This document shows positions 1 to 10,433 of a stretch of DNA of 64,000 bases, in pieces. Made by a program: the position numbers and the translations under genes. The notes beneath the pieces were generated by a model. That model saw only the letters and a program-made list of their open reading frames with translations, made no database searches and was not told the origin of the DNA. Numbering within the stretch: the first letter of the stretch is position 1; every line of letters starts with the position of its first letter. Origin of the DNA: Chamaelirium japonicum (lineage: Eukaryota; Streptophyta; Magnoliopsida; Liliales; Melanthiaceae); assembly GCA_947650365.1 (NCBI GenBank), contig OX393549.1, positions 97,894,016 through 97,958,015 on the forward strand, written 5' to 3'.

Positions 1-296
1 GGTGGTGAGCCCCCAAACACAAGATATTGTCCTCTATTGGTCTCTTGGGTACTCGAACCCTCAACCTCAAGGTTTTGCACTAGCATGGTTACCATCGAAC
101 CACCTAGAACGCGTCTTCTATGTTTGGGAGGGGAAATTATATAAGTAGCTCAGGATCTCCTTCTCTCCAGGCGATGTGGGGCTAACTCATGGCCTTGTAC
201 ACCTCACCTCACCTCACCTCAACTCATCCATCTTGGCATTCCCGCCTCAGGAGTCTTGGCTCTTGGCTATTGGCCTATTGGATCTTGGTCGTCACA
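1..296 (-). repeat. Cassandra 3' LTR, truncated
   Basis: It matches 549-842 almost base for base and ends in GTCACA next to a pyrimidine-rich stretch (297-310). Read on the minus strand, that stretch is a polypurine tract. The LTR portion containing the 5S-like segment lies outside the window. Confidence 0.85.
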
Positions 297-359
297 ATCC
301 ACCCCCCTTAGGGCTACACGTCCTCGTGTAGGGTTAGACCCCCCATCCCGAGGAGAACC

Positions 360-372
360 GGCTCTGATACCA
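360..372 (-). promoter_or_regulatory. Cassandra primer binding site (tRNA-iMet type)
   Basis: On the minus strand it reads TGGTATCAGAGCC, the usual plant initiator-methionine tRNA primer site. It lies three bases inside the LTR that starts TGTAACATCC at 376. Confidence 0.9.
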
Positions 373-375
373 TTT

Positions 376-843
376 TGTAACATCCGCCCCAAACATACAA
401 GATTTTGTCCGCTTTGCCCGTGCCCGCACGAGAACTTCCCAGGGAGGTCACCCATCCTGGTACTACTCTCGCCCGAGCACGCTTAACTACGGAGTTCTTA
501 CGAATTCCGTAGCGGCGCACGGTTTTAAAACGCATTTTGGCAGGAAAGGTGGTGAGCTCCCAAACACAAGATATTGTCCTCTATTGGTCTCTTGGGTACT
601 CGAACCCTCAACCTCAAGGTTTTGCACTAGCATGGTTACCATCGAACCACCTAGAACGCGTCTTCTATGTTTGGGAGGGGAAATTATATAAGTAGCTCAG
701 GATCTCCTTCTCTCCATGCGATGTGGGACTAACTCATGGCCTTGTACACCTTACCTCACCTCACCTCACCTCATCCATCTTGGCATTCCCGCCTCAGGAG
801 TCTTGGCTCTTGGCTATTGGCCTATTGGATCTTGGTCGTCACT
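376..843 (-). repeat. Cassandra 5' LTR
   Basis: It starts with TGTAACATCC on the plus strand and ends near 842-843 in GTCAC. It includes the 5S-derived block at its start and a TATATAAG-like motif near 687. Confidence 0.85.
422..535 (-). other. 5S rRNA-derived segment inside the Cassandra LTR
   Basis: On the minus strand the segment has the internal promoter region of plant 5S rRNA: an A-box-like AGTTAAGCGTGCTCGGGCGA, then the intermediate region, then a C-box-like GGATGGGTGACCTCCCTGGG. The 5' third, upstream of the A box, no longer resembles 5S RNA. It is therefore a promoter-bearing fossil rather than a functional 5S gene. In Cassandra elements this segment is thought to supply RNA polymerase III promoter function. 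Confidence 0.85.
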
Positions 844-866
844 AACATCCGCCCCAAACACACAAG
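844..866 (-). repeat. Fragment of a second Cassandra LTR terminus
   Basis: The bases directly after the complete LTR match the first bases of that LTR (378-401) with one mismatch, then similarity stops. This resembles an LTR-LTR junction that lost about three bases, followed by truncation. Confidence 0.55.
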
Positions 867-1776
867 CTCTACACCAAACTAATTATAAACCACGATACAC
901 CAGAGAGATCTAACAAGAAAACTAATTTAATTTTTACACATATATCGAGATAATGGACAATCCTAAAAACACCAACTAGGTCTCTAGTACCAATGGTCAA
1001 CAAGAATCAAGAAATCCTAAAACACCAACTAAGTCTCTAGTACTAAGGGTCAACGAAGATCAAGGGATCCTAAACACCGATTAGGTTCCTAGCGCTTAGG
1101 GTCAATGAAAAATAACAAAACCAACAAAAAGAGTAACCTCACAACCATGCCAGATAAACCATCAAGGATATACATCCTTCCAGATATATTCAAATACATC
1201 CTTTCCAAAACCAATCAACCAAAATACTAACTAGAGTTGAATATCTAGTCCTTGGTCAGCTCCTTACCACTAGAAAGTTCAAGAGAATCCATATTAGAAG
1301 ACTCCCAACCTATACTCTGATATAGACTCAAACACTATGCTTCTGCCTAGAGATCAAGAAACACCACCCTTGGTTAAGATGTTCCACGTGGCTCCTTCTT
1401 AAGAACTATCACACGAGTTGTGATGACTAACTCTAAACCTAAACATTATAGCACATCAGAGTTCTGATACAATCATACGCATACGACATATAGATTGATT
1501 CACGATTCTCGATCAATCAAAAACTCAATCATGGATAGCACTTAGTTACAGATCAATTCCTCAAACAAAACCAGTTCTCCAAGTATGATTAACCCTAGGT
1601 CCTTATCCTTAGAAATAATCGCTATACCGTCACTAGCTACTGCGATAATTCTATCGACTCAATATCTATACAATCTCTAGAAAAACATTATAACACCACT
1701 AGAGTCTGAACTTTCTGAAGAAAGAACAGCAAGACACGAACCACATCCTAACAATACCCCTAGGAACATATCCCTA
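867..1776 (-). mobile_element. Non-coding internal region of a long-LTR retrotransposon
   Basis: A-rich sequence without a gene, lying on the inner side of the primer binding site at 1777-1789, so it is probably the 5' leader of the element whose LTR follows. At 959-1120 it holds about three degenerate copies of a 54-bp unit beginning near TCCTAAAACACC. The remainder of the element lies beyond the window or was lost. Confidence 0.5.
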
Positions 1777-1789
1777 GGCTCTGATACCA
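1777..1789 (-). promoter_or_regulatory. Primer binding site of the long-LTR element (tRNA-iMet type)
   Basis: On the minus strand it reads TGGTATCAGAGCC. It lies two bases from the LTR that begins TGTCACGCCCC at 1792, which fixes the element orientation as minus. Confidence 0.85.
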
Positions 1790-4407
1790 GCTGTCACGCC
1801 CCAGAAATCTGAAGACCGATCCCTGGGGTGTGAGGTGAGAAAAGGATGAGATTTTGGGTCTGGTCAATTGATTACACCAATTTGGGTTCTCACAGGGCTT
1901 GTTCTACGCTCTCTAATATGAAAAACAAGGAGGAGGGAGAAACAAGAGGAAAATCTTTGAAATTTGATTTATCGAAAACATTTTCATTAAAAAGCAAAGA
2001 AAGAGAAATGCCAATAGAGAGAAGACATTATCTAGTAAGGATCGACCTTCAAAAGTCATATCCTCTCAGTATGAGTGACCTATCAGTGCCACTACATGCT
2101 GACAGGAGTCTATCTGAGGGAGCACGAGGCTCAAGCCTCCTACGGCTAGCCAAGTGGTCTCATCCACGCCCTAACACTCAGGTGCACCAGTATAGGGTTC
2201 CTATCTACAGGGTTAATCAATTTAGTCATTTATATATATCCTTATATTTTCATCATGATCTATCCTAGGCTTGGGGCCTTGAGGAGAGGCCTACCCAAAA
2301 GGATTCAGCTGGAACCATTGCAACTACAACCATAGAATACTAACTAACTAATAAAAACACTTATTCCAATACAATTACAATGCCTGAAGAGAAAAGACTA
2401 CAAGATTGACATACTAAGCCGAAAGGTAACACTGCAACTCTAACTCCGCCTCTGGGCTCCTACTGCTACTCCTGAGCCTCCGGACCTGCAACTGAGCCTA
2501 CTCGTGGAAAAGAGTAGCCCCCAATAGGAAATTGGGAGATTAGCCAAATTAATGGCTAGTGACATCCTAATAGTCTATAATAATATGAGACGACCAATCG
2601 TAATAAATTAAGATAAGATCTATCAGTTCTATTAGAATCTAAGTTTGTATAATGAAACCTAAACCTATCAGTAGTCTATATTCACATGCAATTCCTACTG
2701 TCACTAGGTTATCTAACATGAAGTCCATTCAATGTTCTACAGCATTAAAGAACAAATTATATAATACGTTCAGATAAAGTCACGAAGTCATCATATAAAC
2801 AGTCACACAATTCTAAATTCATATATAGATAAAATACACACTATCAAAATATGAACCCCGGATATTTTATTCATCCTGCCCCCGGTCGGGCATTACTATA
2901 GGGCCTTTTATTTCGATGTAGAGGGCCAACTCTCTCGCCGTGCATCCACCAACACCATGCACAAATCACCCAGATGATCATAAGGGGTTTCCCGTCTTTC
3001 ACGGTGGAGCTCTACCGCTCAACTTGCTTTACTATGGGGACTTCAACTCCCCGGGACAGGGTTGCTAGGCCAATCCCTACTCGAGGGCACCACCTATTGG
3101 CTTTACCACAACCCTTGCCCGTGACCCCTAACCTACTTAACTTCGGCTGTACGCGCAGGGTGGTTCACGGCCCTTGCACGCACGGGGTCCCTACCTTCTA
3201 ACCAGGTAGATTCTCATATAACATATTTCAACATATACAATGAAGCTAACAAAGGTATATTTAATGCTTAACAATTTCCAATAATTTACCCCTAATCCCG
3301 TACTGCTCTCGCAACCCATGCGACATAATAAATAAATAAAGTAAGACACTCATCCCAGTGACCCGTGTGCTAGGGTTGCCATACTCCTCTCAGGAGGGTG
3401 GGTCCCGATAATTATTAGTTATTCAATTTATTATTTAATTTAAGGGAATCCTAATTACGGTGTCCATACAATCAAAAGCAATCATTATTAATATTTTATT
3501 AATATTTTAAGCATGCGTCACCGGACTTGCGACTCCGTATACAAGGCGGGGTCCACTTGACCACATGCGACGATGCCCGGCGAGGCCCGCATGCAGTGTC
3601 ATGGACACCTACCCTTAGTCATTCTCATTTCCCACTATTAAAGACCACGCAAGGGTAGTAGATGTCACCTGGCTGTCGATTACACACGACTCCGGCTAGT
3701 TGCCTCTGATCCGCCTCTGTTGGATCACCACGATCACAGTCTGATAACAACCACAGCTCCGCATCACACTCTATCGATTAAAACAAAAGAATCAACAACA
3801 AGGGTTCTATGCCAAGGATAGTCGGGCACCCTCGATAGGGGACCAACATTGAGTCGATAGTACGCAAATCCGTGCGACTGAAGAAGTCGAACCTAAACAA
3901 TATTAGGCCAATCGAGTAAACAGAAGCTAAACCTACTCATCGAATCGAGCTCGAAGAACCCTTTCCGATGGTTCCAGTTTTGCTGGAATCCGACTTCGAT
4001 CGGATGGTTTCGGGTCAAACCACGTAGAACCGATAAAATCGATCGCATGGCTGGATTGCTAGGGTAGAAGGGGTTCTAGGGTTATCTTCTAGGTTTAAAA
4101 GGTAGGGCTCAATGTTCTGAGCACAATGCCGCTGGTTTCGTCCGAATCCGAGTTCGGACGATGAAACGGCGGTCAAACCACGGTACCGCGATAAGTTTTG
4201 GTCCAAGAATAAAATAGGGTATTAAATAGTATAATTACTATTATAGACTATGACGAATAGGTAGGAATTTCCGAGCCGGTCGAAATGGCGCTGGTTTCGT
4301 TCGATTCCGAGATCGGACGAGGAAATGGCGGCTGAACCAATTTCTGGTTGGTTTACGGGTCTGGTTCAGGTGAACCAGACCGGTTCACTGTTGGGCCGGG
4401 TCTGCTG

Positions 4408-4497
4408 TGCACTTAGGCGGGTCGGGTTGCTGTGCAGTCGGGTCGGGTTGCAGTGCAGTCGGGTCGGGTCTGCAGTGCAGTCGGGTCGGGTTGCAGG
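4408..4497. repeat. Tandem GTCGGGTCGGGT-type repeats
   Basis: About four degenerate copies of a unit resembling GTGCAGTCGGGTCGGGTTGC. A similar motif recurs in the copia leader at 59868-59990. Confidence 0.7.
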
Positions 4498-4570
4498 GTT
4501 TAAGTAATAACTTGTAAAATTACTGAACTACCCCCCCCCCAACTCCTTCTTCCCCACGCGACGTCCAACC

Positions 4571-4588
4571 GGGGGGGGGGGGGGGGGG
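4571..4588. repeat. Poly-G tract
   Basis: Eighteen consecutive G bases, with a C-run at 4541-4550 about 20 bases upstream. Confidence 0.9.
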
Positions 4589-4969
4589 TTTCCTGCGCGC
4601 CGGCGGCCGGCGGGAGGGGCGGCCTGGAGCGCCGGCGAGCGCTCGGCCGGCCTTTCCCGCACCACCCCCACGGAGGAGGCGCGGTGGGAGGCGGCCGGAG
4701 CGGCCGTCGGAGCCCGAGAAGTCGGCCGGAGATGGCTTGCGCGGGGCTTGGACGGAGGTCGGAGGTCGCCGGGGAGGGGCTCGGAGCGGCGGCGGTGTCC
4801 TCCCGTGCGGGCCGCGGCAAGGGAGAAGGAAGGGGCCGGGTCGCGGAGGAGGATGGGAGGAGGAGGGTGGCTGACCTGGGCGTCTCGGCGTGCTCGCCGG
4901 TGCTCCGGCGAGGGGCGGGTCGGCGCTCCATCTCCCTCGATCTCTCCTCCTTCTCCGTCTCCGGCTCTC

Positions 4970-5090
4970 GCTCTCTCTCTCTCTGCATCCCGTTCTCTCT
5001 CTCTCTCACGTTCTCTCTCTCTCTCTCTCTCTCCCGTTCTCTCTCTTTCTCTCCCGTTCTCTCTCTATTTCTCTCCCTCTCTCTCGGTTC
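4970..5090. repeat. (TC)n-rich microsatellite
   Basis: Interrupted TCTCTC tracts with CCGTTC interruptions. They create serine/leucine-rich spurious ORFs in several frames. Confidence 0.9.
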
Positions 5091-5914
5091 ATATATAAAG
5101 GGGGGGGGGCTGTTGATAAGGGTTGGGGATAGGGTTGGTTAAGGCTTAGGGATAGGGATAAGAAAGATAGGGATATATCATCCCAATCCTGCCCGATCTG
5201 ACTCATCCGAAATTCGAATTTTAAATCACTGGGGAGGGAGGTCAGGAGAGCTTAAACTATGCTAGGAGACCGGGAGGCAGGATCCAGGGCTGGTCGGGCT
5301 CGGTCCCGAGCCCTGAACCGGGCTCGGTTGGAATTCGGGTGCGATTCGTCCATCAACCGGGCTGAAAAGAATAATAAGTCGTAACTATCAAACCGAAAGT
5401 CGGAATAGGGTCTGAGAGGATTTGTTGGAAAGGTCTTGTCAACGCGAACGTGTTAGCGCTTGGTACATAATTTTCTAACTTCTGGATCTCCCGAAAAGAA
5501 GAAAAGACTCCAAAACCTAAAATAGCAATAACTATTCACCCGGGTGTCGGATCGACCCTAACTCAGGCTCATTTTAAGGCTCTCTCAGAGCCTCATCTAA
5601 CGTATCTTGTTTCGTTACGATCCAATCAACCGATCTCTTGCAAGAAACAAAACAGCTACAACTATCGACCAATTATCGTTTTTCTAGGGTTTATCTGCCG
5701 GGCTGCGGAAACTGGCTGCGCATACACCTGATCGTTGCACGGAACGCACCATCATGATATGCTCGAAGTTACGGAGATTGTGAACGTAAAACATCTCATA
5801 GGTTTATGATCCATTTATTGGGAAAAAGCCCAAAGAAAAAGTCTGGCTGCAAAAAGACGAAACTAGCCATGGAGGATTTATATTATTCTCAAATTTAACA
5901 CCACAGGTGTTACA

Positions 5915-6509
5915 ACCTGGCTAGGGTTTAATATGACGTAGATCAGACCAAGGAACGCACCTCCCATTAGGGGTATGGATGGCCTGAAGGAGTGACACAC
6001 TGATGCAACGCCAGCCGGGTAACCTAGTACACCGTGGTTTTTTATCCCTATATCCGGATCCTCACACGTTGGTGCGCCAAAGCACCACTCAACTGGTTAG
6101 TCTATCAGACGTGGTTCCTCAGGGTTTAGGACCGTTTTACTCTAAACAAAAACACGGTTAGTGCACCAGTGTCTGCTCACCGATCTGTGCACCGTGTTGG
6201 TTCCGTTCGGCCACAGACACTGTGCCTAGTAATGACCGTGGTGGAGACACCCACGCTCTGTCATCCCAACAGCTTATCCTGATAGGGCGACCAACCCTAA
6301 TCAGAGCTGCGAACGTATTTAGGTTACATGGGACCAGACCCTTGAGTCTCTCACTCAAGTGGATTACCACATAGCCATGACTCTCTGTTCTGTAATCAGA
6401 ACACGTACTAAGGTATATACCAATATGCAATCCTATACTATCAATCATACATAGCTAAACTATAGGTTTTTACGAGCTGTAGACATCACCAATTCTAACA
6501 AAGACCCGC
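5915..6509. other. Unassigned intergenic sequence
   Basis: Beyond the putative LTR end I see no gene, terminal repeat or recognisable protein similarity. Short ORFs here lack family features. It may be internal sequence of an older element. Confidence 0.4.
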
Positions 6510-6781
6510 TGCCTAGGGTTGACCGTTTGCATCAGCTGACCCCCTGCCTAGGATCGACCCGGATTGTGTTTGCCGACCCGTTGCTTGGGGCCGATCAAGG
6601 TGTCTGCCGACCCCCTGCCTAGGGTTGACTGTTGGGTGAGAGGACCCAAATGTTGAGGGCAGAGTGCTGGTCTCTGGAGGTAGAGGGGTGTTGGCCTTGA
6701 ACTGGGAGTGATCGACCTCAGAAGGGTTGCTTGGGGCGATCAGGTGTATTGGCCTCTGGAGGCCGATCAGGGTATCGTCCT
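6510..6781. repeat. Left part of the element C tandem array
   Basis: Degenerate repeats built on CTGCCTAGGGTTGACC and GGCCTCTGGAGGCCGATCAGGG. The array continues at 26253 after the element B insertion. Confidence 0.6.
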
Positions 6782-6978
6782 TGTCGGGGAAAAAATATCC
6801 AGCCTGGTTGCTCAACCTATAAGGCAAAGAAAATGTGAGAACGACTGGCTCCGTAAGTAGCGCAGACCCTCCGACGCTCAAGTCAGTGAAGGTTCGAACA
6901 AGGGAGAGCTGTAATAGTCAAAAATTGTCAAGGTTTCTTGGTTTCGAACCTATATTTTGGAGCCGGGGATTGTACCTT
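6782..6978 (-). repeat. Element B 3' LTR, first part
   Basis: Starts TGTCGGGG and aligns with 24848-25041. It is cut at the ACCTT target site of element A and resumes at 20638. Confidence 0.8.
6974..6978. repeat. Target site duplication of element A, left copy
   Basis: ACCTT precedes the left LTR and recurs at 20633-20637 after the right LTR. The uninterrupted paralogue in the other B LTR reads GTACCTTTATA around 25039, confirming the empty site. Confidence 0.92.
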
Positions 6979-7800
6979 TGTGGGGGAAAATCTTCGTGCC
7001 GACCCGAAGACTCTCGCAGCACCAGTCAATTGAATGTTCGTGTTGACGTCGAAGATCGTTGGTCGATCTGTTGATCGAAGTTGAAGCTTTTGATTTGTAA
7101 ACAGAGAGATGCAATCAGAGAGAGTTTTTGACACAAGAGAAGTGATCTCGGAGTTCAGCCGAAGCCTACGTCTCCGTGCTATAGGGAGCAACCCGAATTC
7201 ACTAACACTTATGTTGAAGTGATCTCGACAGGCCGAGTATCACTGTAAACACTGATCTTTCTGAAAGAAGATCAAAGGGAGATGGTAGATCGGAAGTTTG
7301 AAATCCCAGAGCTCTGGTTCTGAAAGTCAGATCTCAGAGTGGAAATCAGATTTTTGGATCGGGATCCTTTTTACATTCGAAGGCTCTGCTATTTATAGGC
7401 ATTCCGGGTGGCGAATGGCGGTTTCCGTTGTAATATCTGGGGATTCTCCAGGTAAAGTTGCGGGCCCTGCGGTTGTCTTCGGGGGTCCACCAGGCAGGGC
7501 TGGTGGGTCCCGCTGTAGTCCTCGTGGGCCCACCAGGCAGGGCCGGTGGGTCCCGTGGTAGTCCTCGTGGGCCCACCAGGCAGGGCCGGTGGGTCCCGTG
7601 GTAGTCCTCGTGGGCCCACCAGGCAGGGCCGGTGGGTCCCGTGGTACCGTTGTGGGGCCACCAGGCAGGGCCGGTGGGTCCCGCTGTAGTCCTCGGGGGC
7701 CCACCAAGCAGGGCCGGTGGGTCCCGCTGTAGTCCTCGTGGGCCCACCAGGTAGGGCCGGTGGGTCCCGTGGTAGATTTATGCCAAAATTTGCACCCACA
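6979..7800 (-). repeat. Element A 3' LTR
   Basis: Runs TGTGGGGGAAAATC to TTTGCACCCACA. Same length as the other LTR at 19811-20632, with differences visible near 7078, 7509 and 7699. It contains a 43-bp tandem repeat block. Confidence 0.93.
7487..7780. repeat. 43-bp tandem repeat block in the left LTR of element A
   Basis: About seven copies of a unit centred on CCACCAGGCAGGGCCGGTGG. A matching block lies at 20319-20612 in the other LTR. It yields proline/glycine-rich spurious ORFs in several frames. Confidence 0.88.
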
Positions 7801-7815
7801 GTTACCCCCTCCAAG
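7801..7815 (-). promoter_or_regulatory. Element A polypurine tract
   Basis: On the minus strand the sequence abutting the 3' LTR reads TTGGAGGGGGTAAC, a typical plus-strand primer site. Element B has a similar tract at 21820-21835. Confidence 0.8.
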
Positions 7816-7915
7816 TTAGCTAGAGTGCATTCTAGCTGGCTTGGACTTGGTGCAAAAAATAGCAACTTCCTGTTTAGAAAAACGGACACGAAGAAACTTG
7901 TCGTATGTTAGAGAA

Positions 7916-9980
7916 AAAAGGGACTGATCGGTCAATTTTGACCGATCGGTCAAATTTTGACCGATCGGTCAAAATTCAACCGGTCAAGAATCGGGTGATC
8001 GGTCAAAAAACAGAGTTTTTTGACCGATCCAGTAGTAATTTTGACCGATCGGCTGAAATTTGGACGATCGGTTAAATTTTGACCGATCGGTCACTTTTGA
8101 CCGATCGGTCAAATTTTGACCGATCGGGCAAAATTCAACCGGTCAAGAATCGGGTGATCGGTCAAAAAACAGGGTTTTTTGACCGATCCAGTAGTAAATT
8201 TGACCGATCAGATAACTTTCGCCGATCGGACATGTTTGTCCGATCGGTGAAAAATATCCGGTCAAGGTTCGAGTGATCGGCAAAAAACCTTGGTTTTTTG
8301 CCAGATCCCGTAGAAATTTGACCGATCAAACAACTTTCGCCGATCGGACATGTTTGTCCGATCGGTGAAAAATATCCGGTCAAGGTTCGAGTGATCGGCA
8401 AAAAACCTTGGTTTTTTGCCAGATACAGTAGAAATTTGACCGATCAGATAACTTTCGCCGATCGGACATGTTTGTCCGATCGGTGAAAGATATCCGGTCA
8501 AGGTTCGAGTGATCGGTAAAAACCCTTGGTTTTTTGCCAGATCCAGTAGAAATTTGACCGATCAGATAACTTTCGCCGATCGGATAGGTTTGTCCGATCG
8601 GTGAAAAATATCCGGTCAAGGTTCGAGTGATCGGTAAAAACCCTTGGTTTTTTGCCAGATCCAGTAGAAATTTGACCGATCAGATAACTTTCGCCGATCG
8701 GACATGTTTGTCCGATCGGTGAAAAATATCCGGTCAAGGTTCGAGCAATCGGCAAAAAAACCTTGGTTTTTTGCCAGATCCAGTAGAAATTTGACCGATC
8801 AGATAACCTTCGCCGATCGGACATGTTTGTCCGATCGGTGAAAGATATCCAGTCAAGGTTCGAGTGATCGGCAAAAAACCTTGGTTTTTTGCCAGATCCA
8901 GTAGAAATTTGACCGATCAGATAACTTTCGCCGATCGGACATGTTTGTCCGATCGGTGAAAGATATCCGGTCAAGGTTCGAGTGATCGGCAAAAAACCTT
9001 GGTTTTTTGCCAGATCCAGTAGAAATTTGACCGATCAGATAACTTTCGCCGATCGGACATGTTTGTCCGATCGGTGAAAAATATCCGGTCAAGGTTCGAG
9101 TGATCGGCAAAAAACCTTGGTTTTTTGCCAGATCCAGTAGAAATTTGATCGATCAGATAACTTTCGCCGATCGGACATGTTTGTCCGATTGGTGAAAAAT
9201 ATCCGGTCAAGGTTCGAGTGATCGGCAAAAAACCTTGGTTTTTTGCCAGATCCAGTAGTATTTTGACCGATCAGATAACTTTCACCGATCGGACATGTTT
9301 GGCCGATCGGTAAAAAATATCCGGTCAAGGTTCGAGTGATCGGCAAAAAACCTTGGTTTTTTGCCAGATCCAGTAGAAATTTGACCGATCAGATAACTTT
9401 CGCCGATCGGACATGTTTGTCCGATCGGTGAAAGATATCCGGTCAAGGTTCGAGTGATCGGCAAAAAACCTTGGTTTTTTGCCAGATCCAGTAGAAATTT
9501 GACCGATCAGATAACTTTCGCCGATCGGACATGTTTGGCCGATCGGTGAAAAATATCCGGTCAAGGTTCGAGTGATCGGCAAAAAACCTTCGTTTTTTGC
9601 CAGATCCAGTAGAAATTTGACCGATCAGATAACTTTCGCCGATCGGACATGTTTGTCCGATCGGTGAAAGATATCCGGTCAAGGTTCGAGTGATCGGCAA
9701 AAAACCTTGGTTTTTTGCCAGATCCAGTAGAAATTTGACCGATCAGATAACTTTCGCCGATCGGACATGTTTGTCCGATCGGTGAAAGATATCCGGTCAA
9801 GGTTCGAGTGATCGGCAAAAAACCTTGGTTTTTTGCCAGATCCAGTAGAAATTTGACCGATCAGATAACTTTCTCCGATCGGACATGTTTGGCCGATCGG
9901 TGAAAAATATCCGGTCAAGGTTCGAGTGATCGGCAAAAAACCTTGGTTTTTTGCCAGATCCAGTAGAAATTGGACTGATC
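7916..9980. repeat. 118-bp tandem array in the 3' non-coding region of element A
   Basis: About fifteen copies of a 118-bp unit run from about 8160 to 9975, preceded by diverged forms from 7916. Each unit contains a near-palindrome around CCGATCGGACATG and TTTGTCCGATCGG, plus a second one around CAAAAAACC and GGTTTTTTG. Copies differ by only a few bases, so homogenisation is recent. Regular minus-strand ORFs of about 85 codons are by-products of the periodicity. Confidence 0.95.
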
Positions 9981-10433
9981 GAAGTAAAGTTTTGAACCTG
10001 CCCTTCAGAGAAGATTTACTGCTTTGTTCTTCGATATTTTGGCAGAGTTTTGAACATTGACGGAGCTTGATTCTTCTTGTTTTGAATCCTTGGTTGGCTT
10101 GATGGTTGCTTTGAACCGGCGGTCCGGTTTACCCAGACCGGTGGCTTGATTGGACCGTTGGTTCATGTGGACCGGTAGGTCCGACGTTTCGCCTGGTCGC
10201 GACTGTTCGCCTGGTTTTGCGCTTGCTACGGATGGATGCCACGTGTACCTACAAAAACACGCGATTTGATATGGTGAAGACACGTGTCTTCTCGATTTGC
10301 GCACCTGTTTTACCCTGGGTACAAAAGCTTTCACCGGCTGTCATTTTGCCTCACGCTTCCAAAATTTTTCGAAGTCCAGACCCTTGTTCTCTTGATTTTC
10401 TGCTCTTGTTCTTGTTCTCGTTCGATCGGTCAA
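9981..10433 (+). promoter_or_regulatory. Upstream region of the antisense ORF
   Basis: Sequence between the tandem array and the ATG at 10434. It contains two G-box-like CACGTG motifs, near 10240 and 10282. A longer frame opens at 10284, but similarity of the element C copy begins at the 10434 methionine, so most of this stretch is probably promoter or leader. No clear TATA box is seen. Confidence 0.4.

Larger units (their letters stand above)
1..843 (-). mobile_element. Cassandra-type TRIM retrotransposon (left LTR truncated by window edge)
   Basis: Two near-identical direct repeats (1-296 and the distal part of 376-843) flank an internal region of only about 79 bp. That region holds a polypurine tract and a tRNA-iMet-type primer binding site, both read on the minus strand. 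The right LTR contains a 5S rRNA-derived segment, the hallmark of Cassandra TRIMs. There is no coding capacity, so movement would need enzymes supplied in trans. The left LTR runs off the window start, so the target duplication cannot be tested. Confidence 0.88.
1792..5914 (-). repeat. Putative 4.1-kb LTR, 5' LTR of a Ty3/gypsy-like element
   Basis: It begins TGTCACGCCCC beside the primer binding site and probably ends at GGTGTTACA (5906-5914), giving TG...CA termini. Read on the minus strand it starts TGTAACACC, a common plant LTR start. Such long LTRs with a tRNA-iMet site are known in the Del/Tekay lineage; that assignment is inference because no coding domain is present. The far end is not confirmed by a second LTR copy. 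No gene is seen inside. ORFs at 4500-5200 arise from GC-rich and TC-repeat sequence. Confidence 0.55.

Noticed and set aside
422..535. Functional 5S rRNA gene
   Set aside because: The 5' third is not 5S-like and the segment is embedded in a Cassandra LTR.
4500..5206. Overlapping ORFs on both strands rich in Ser, Leu, Arg and Glu
   Set aside because: They are translations of GC-rich and TC-repeat DNA inside a putative LTR, with no domain features.
7298..7911. Pro/Gly-rich ORFs in several frames, repeated at 20130-20691
   Set aside because: They arise from the 43-bp repeats present in both LTRs of element A.
8160..9980. Regular repeats that could suggest a CRISPR array
   Set aside because: The units are contiguous without unique spacers and lie in the 3' region of a plant retrotransposon; they are a tandem satellite-like array.
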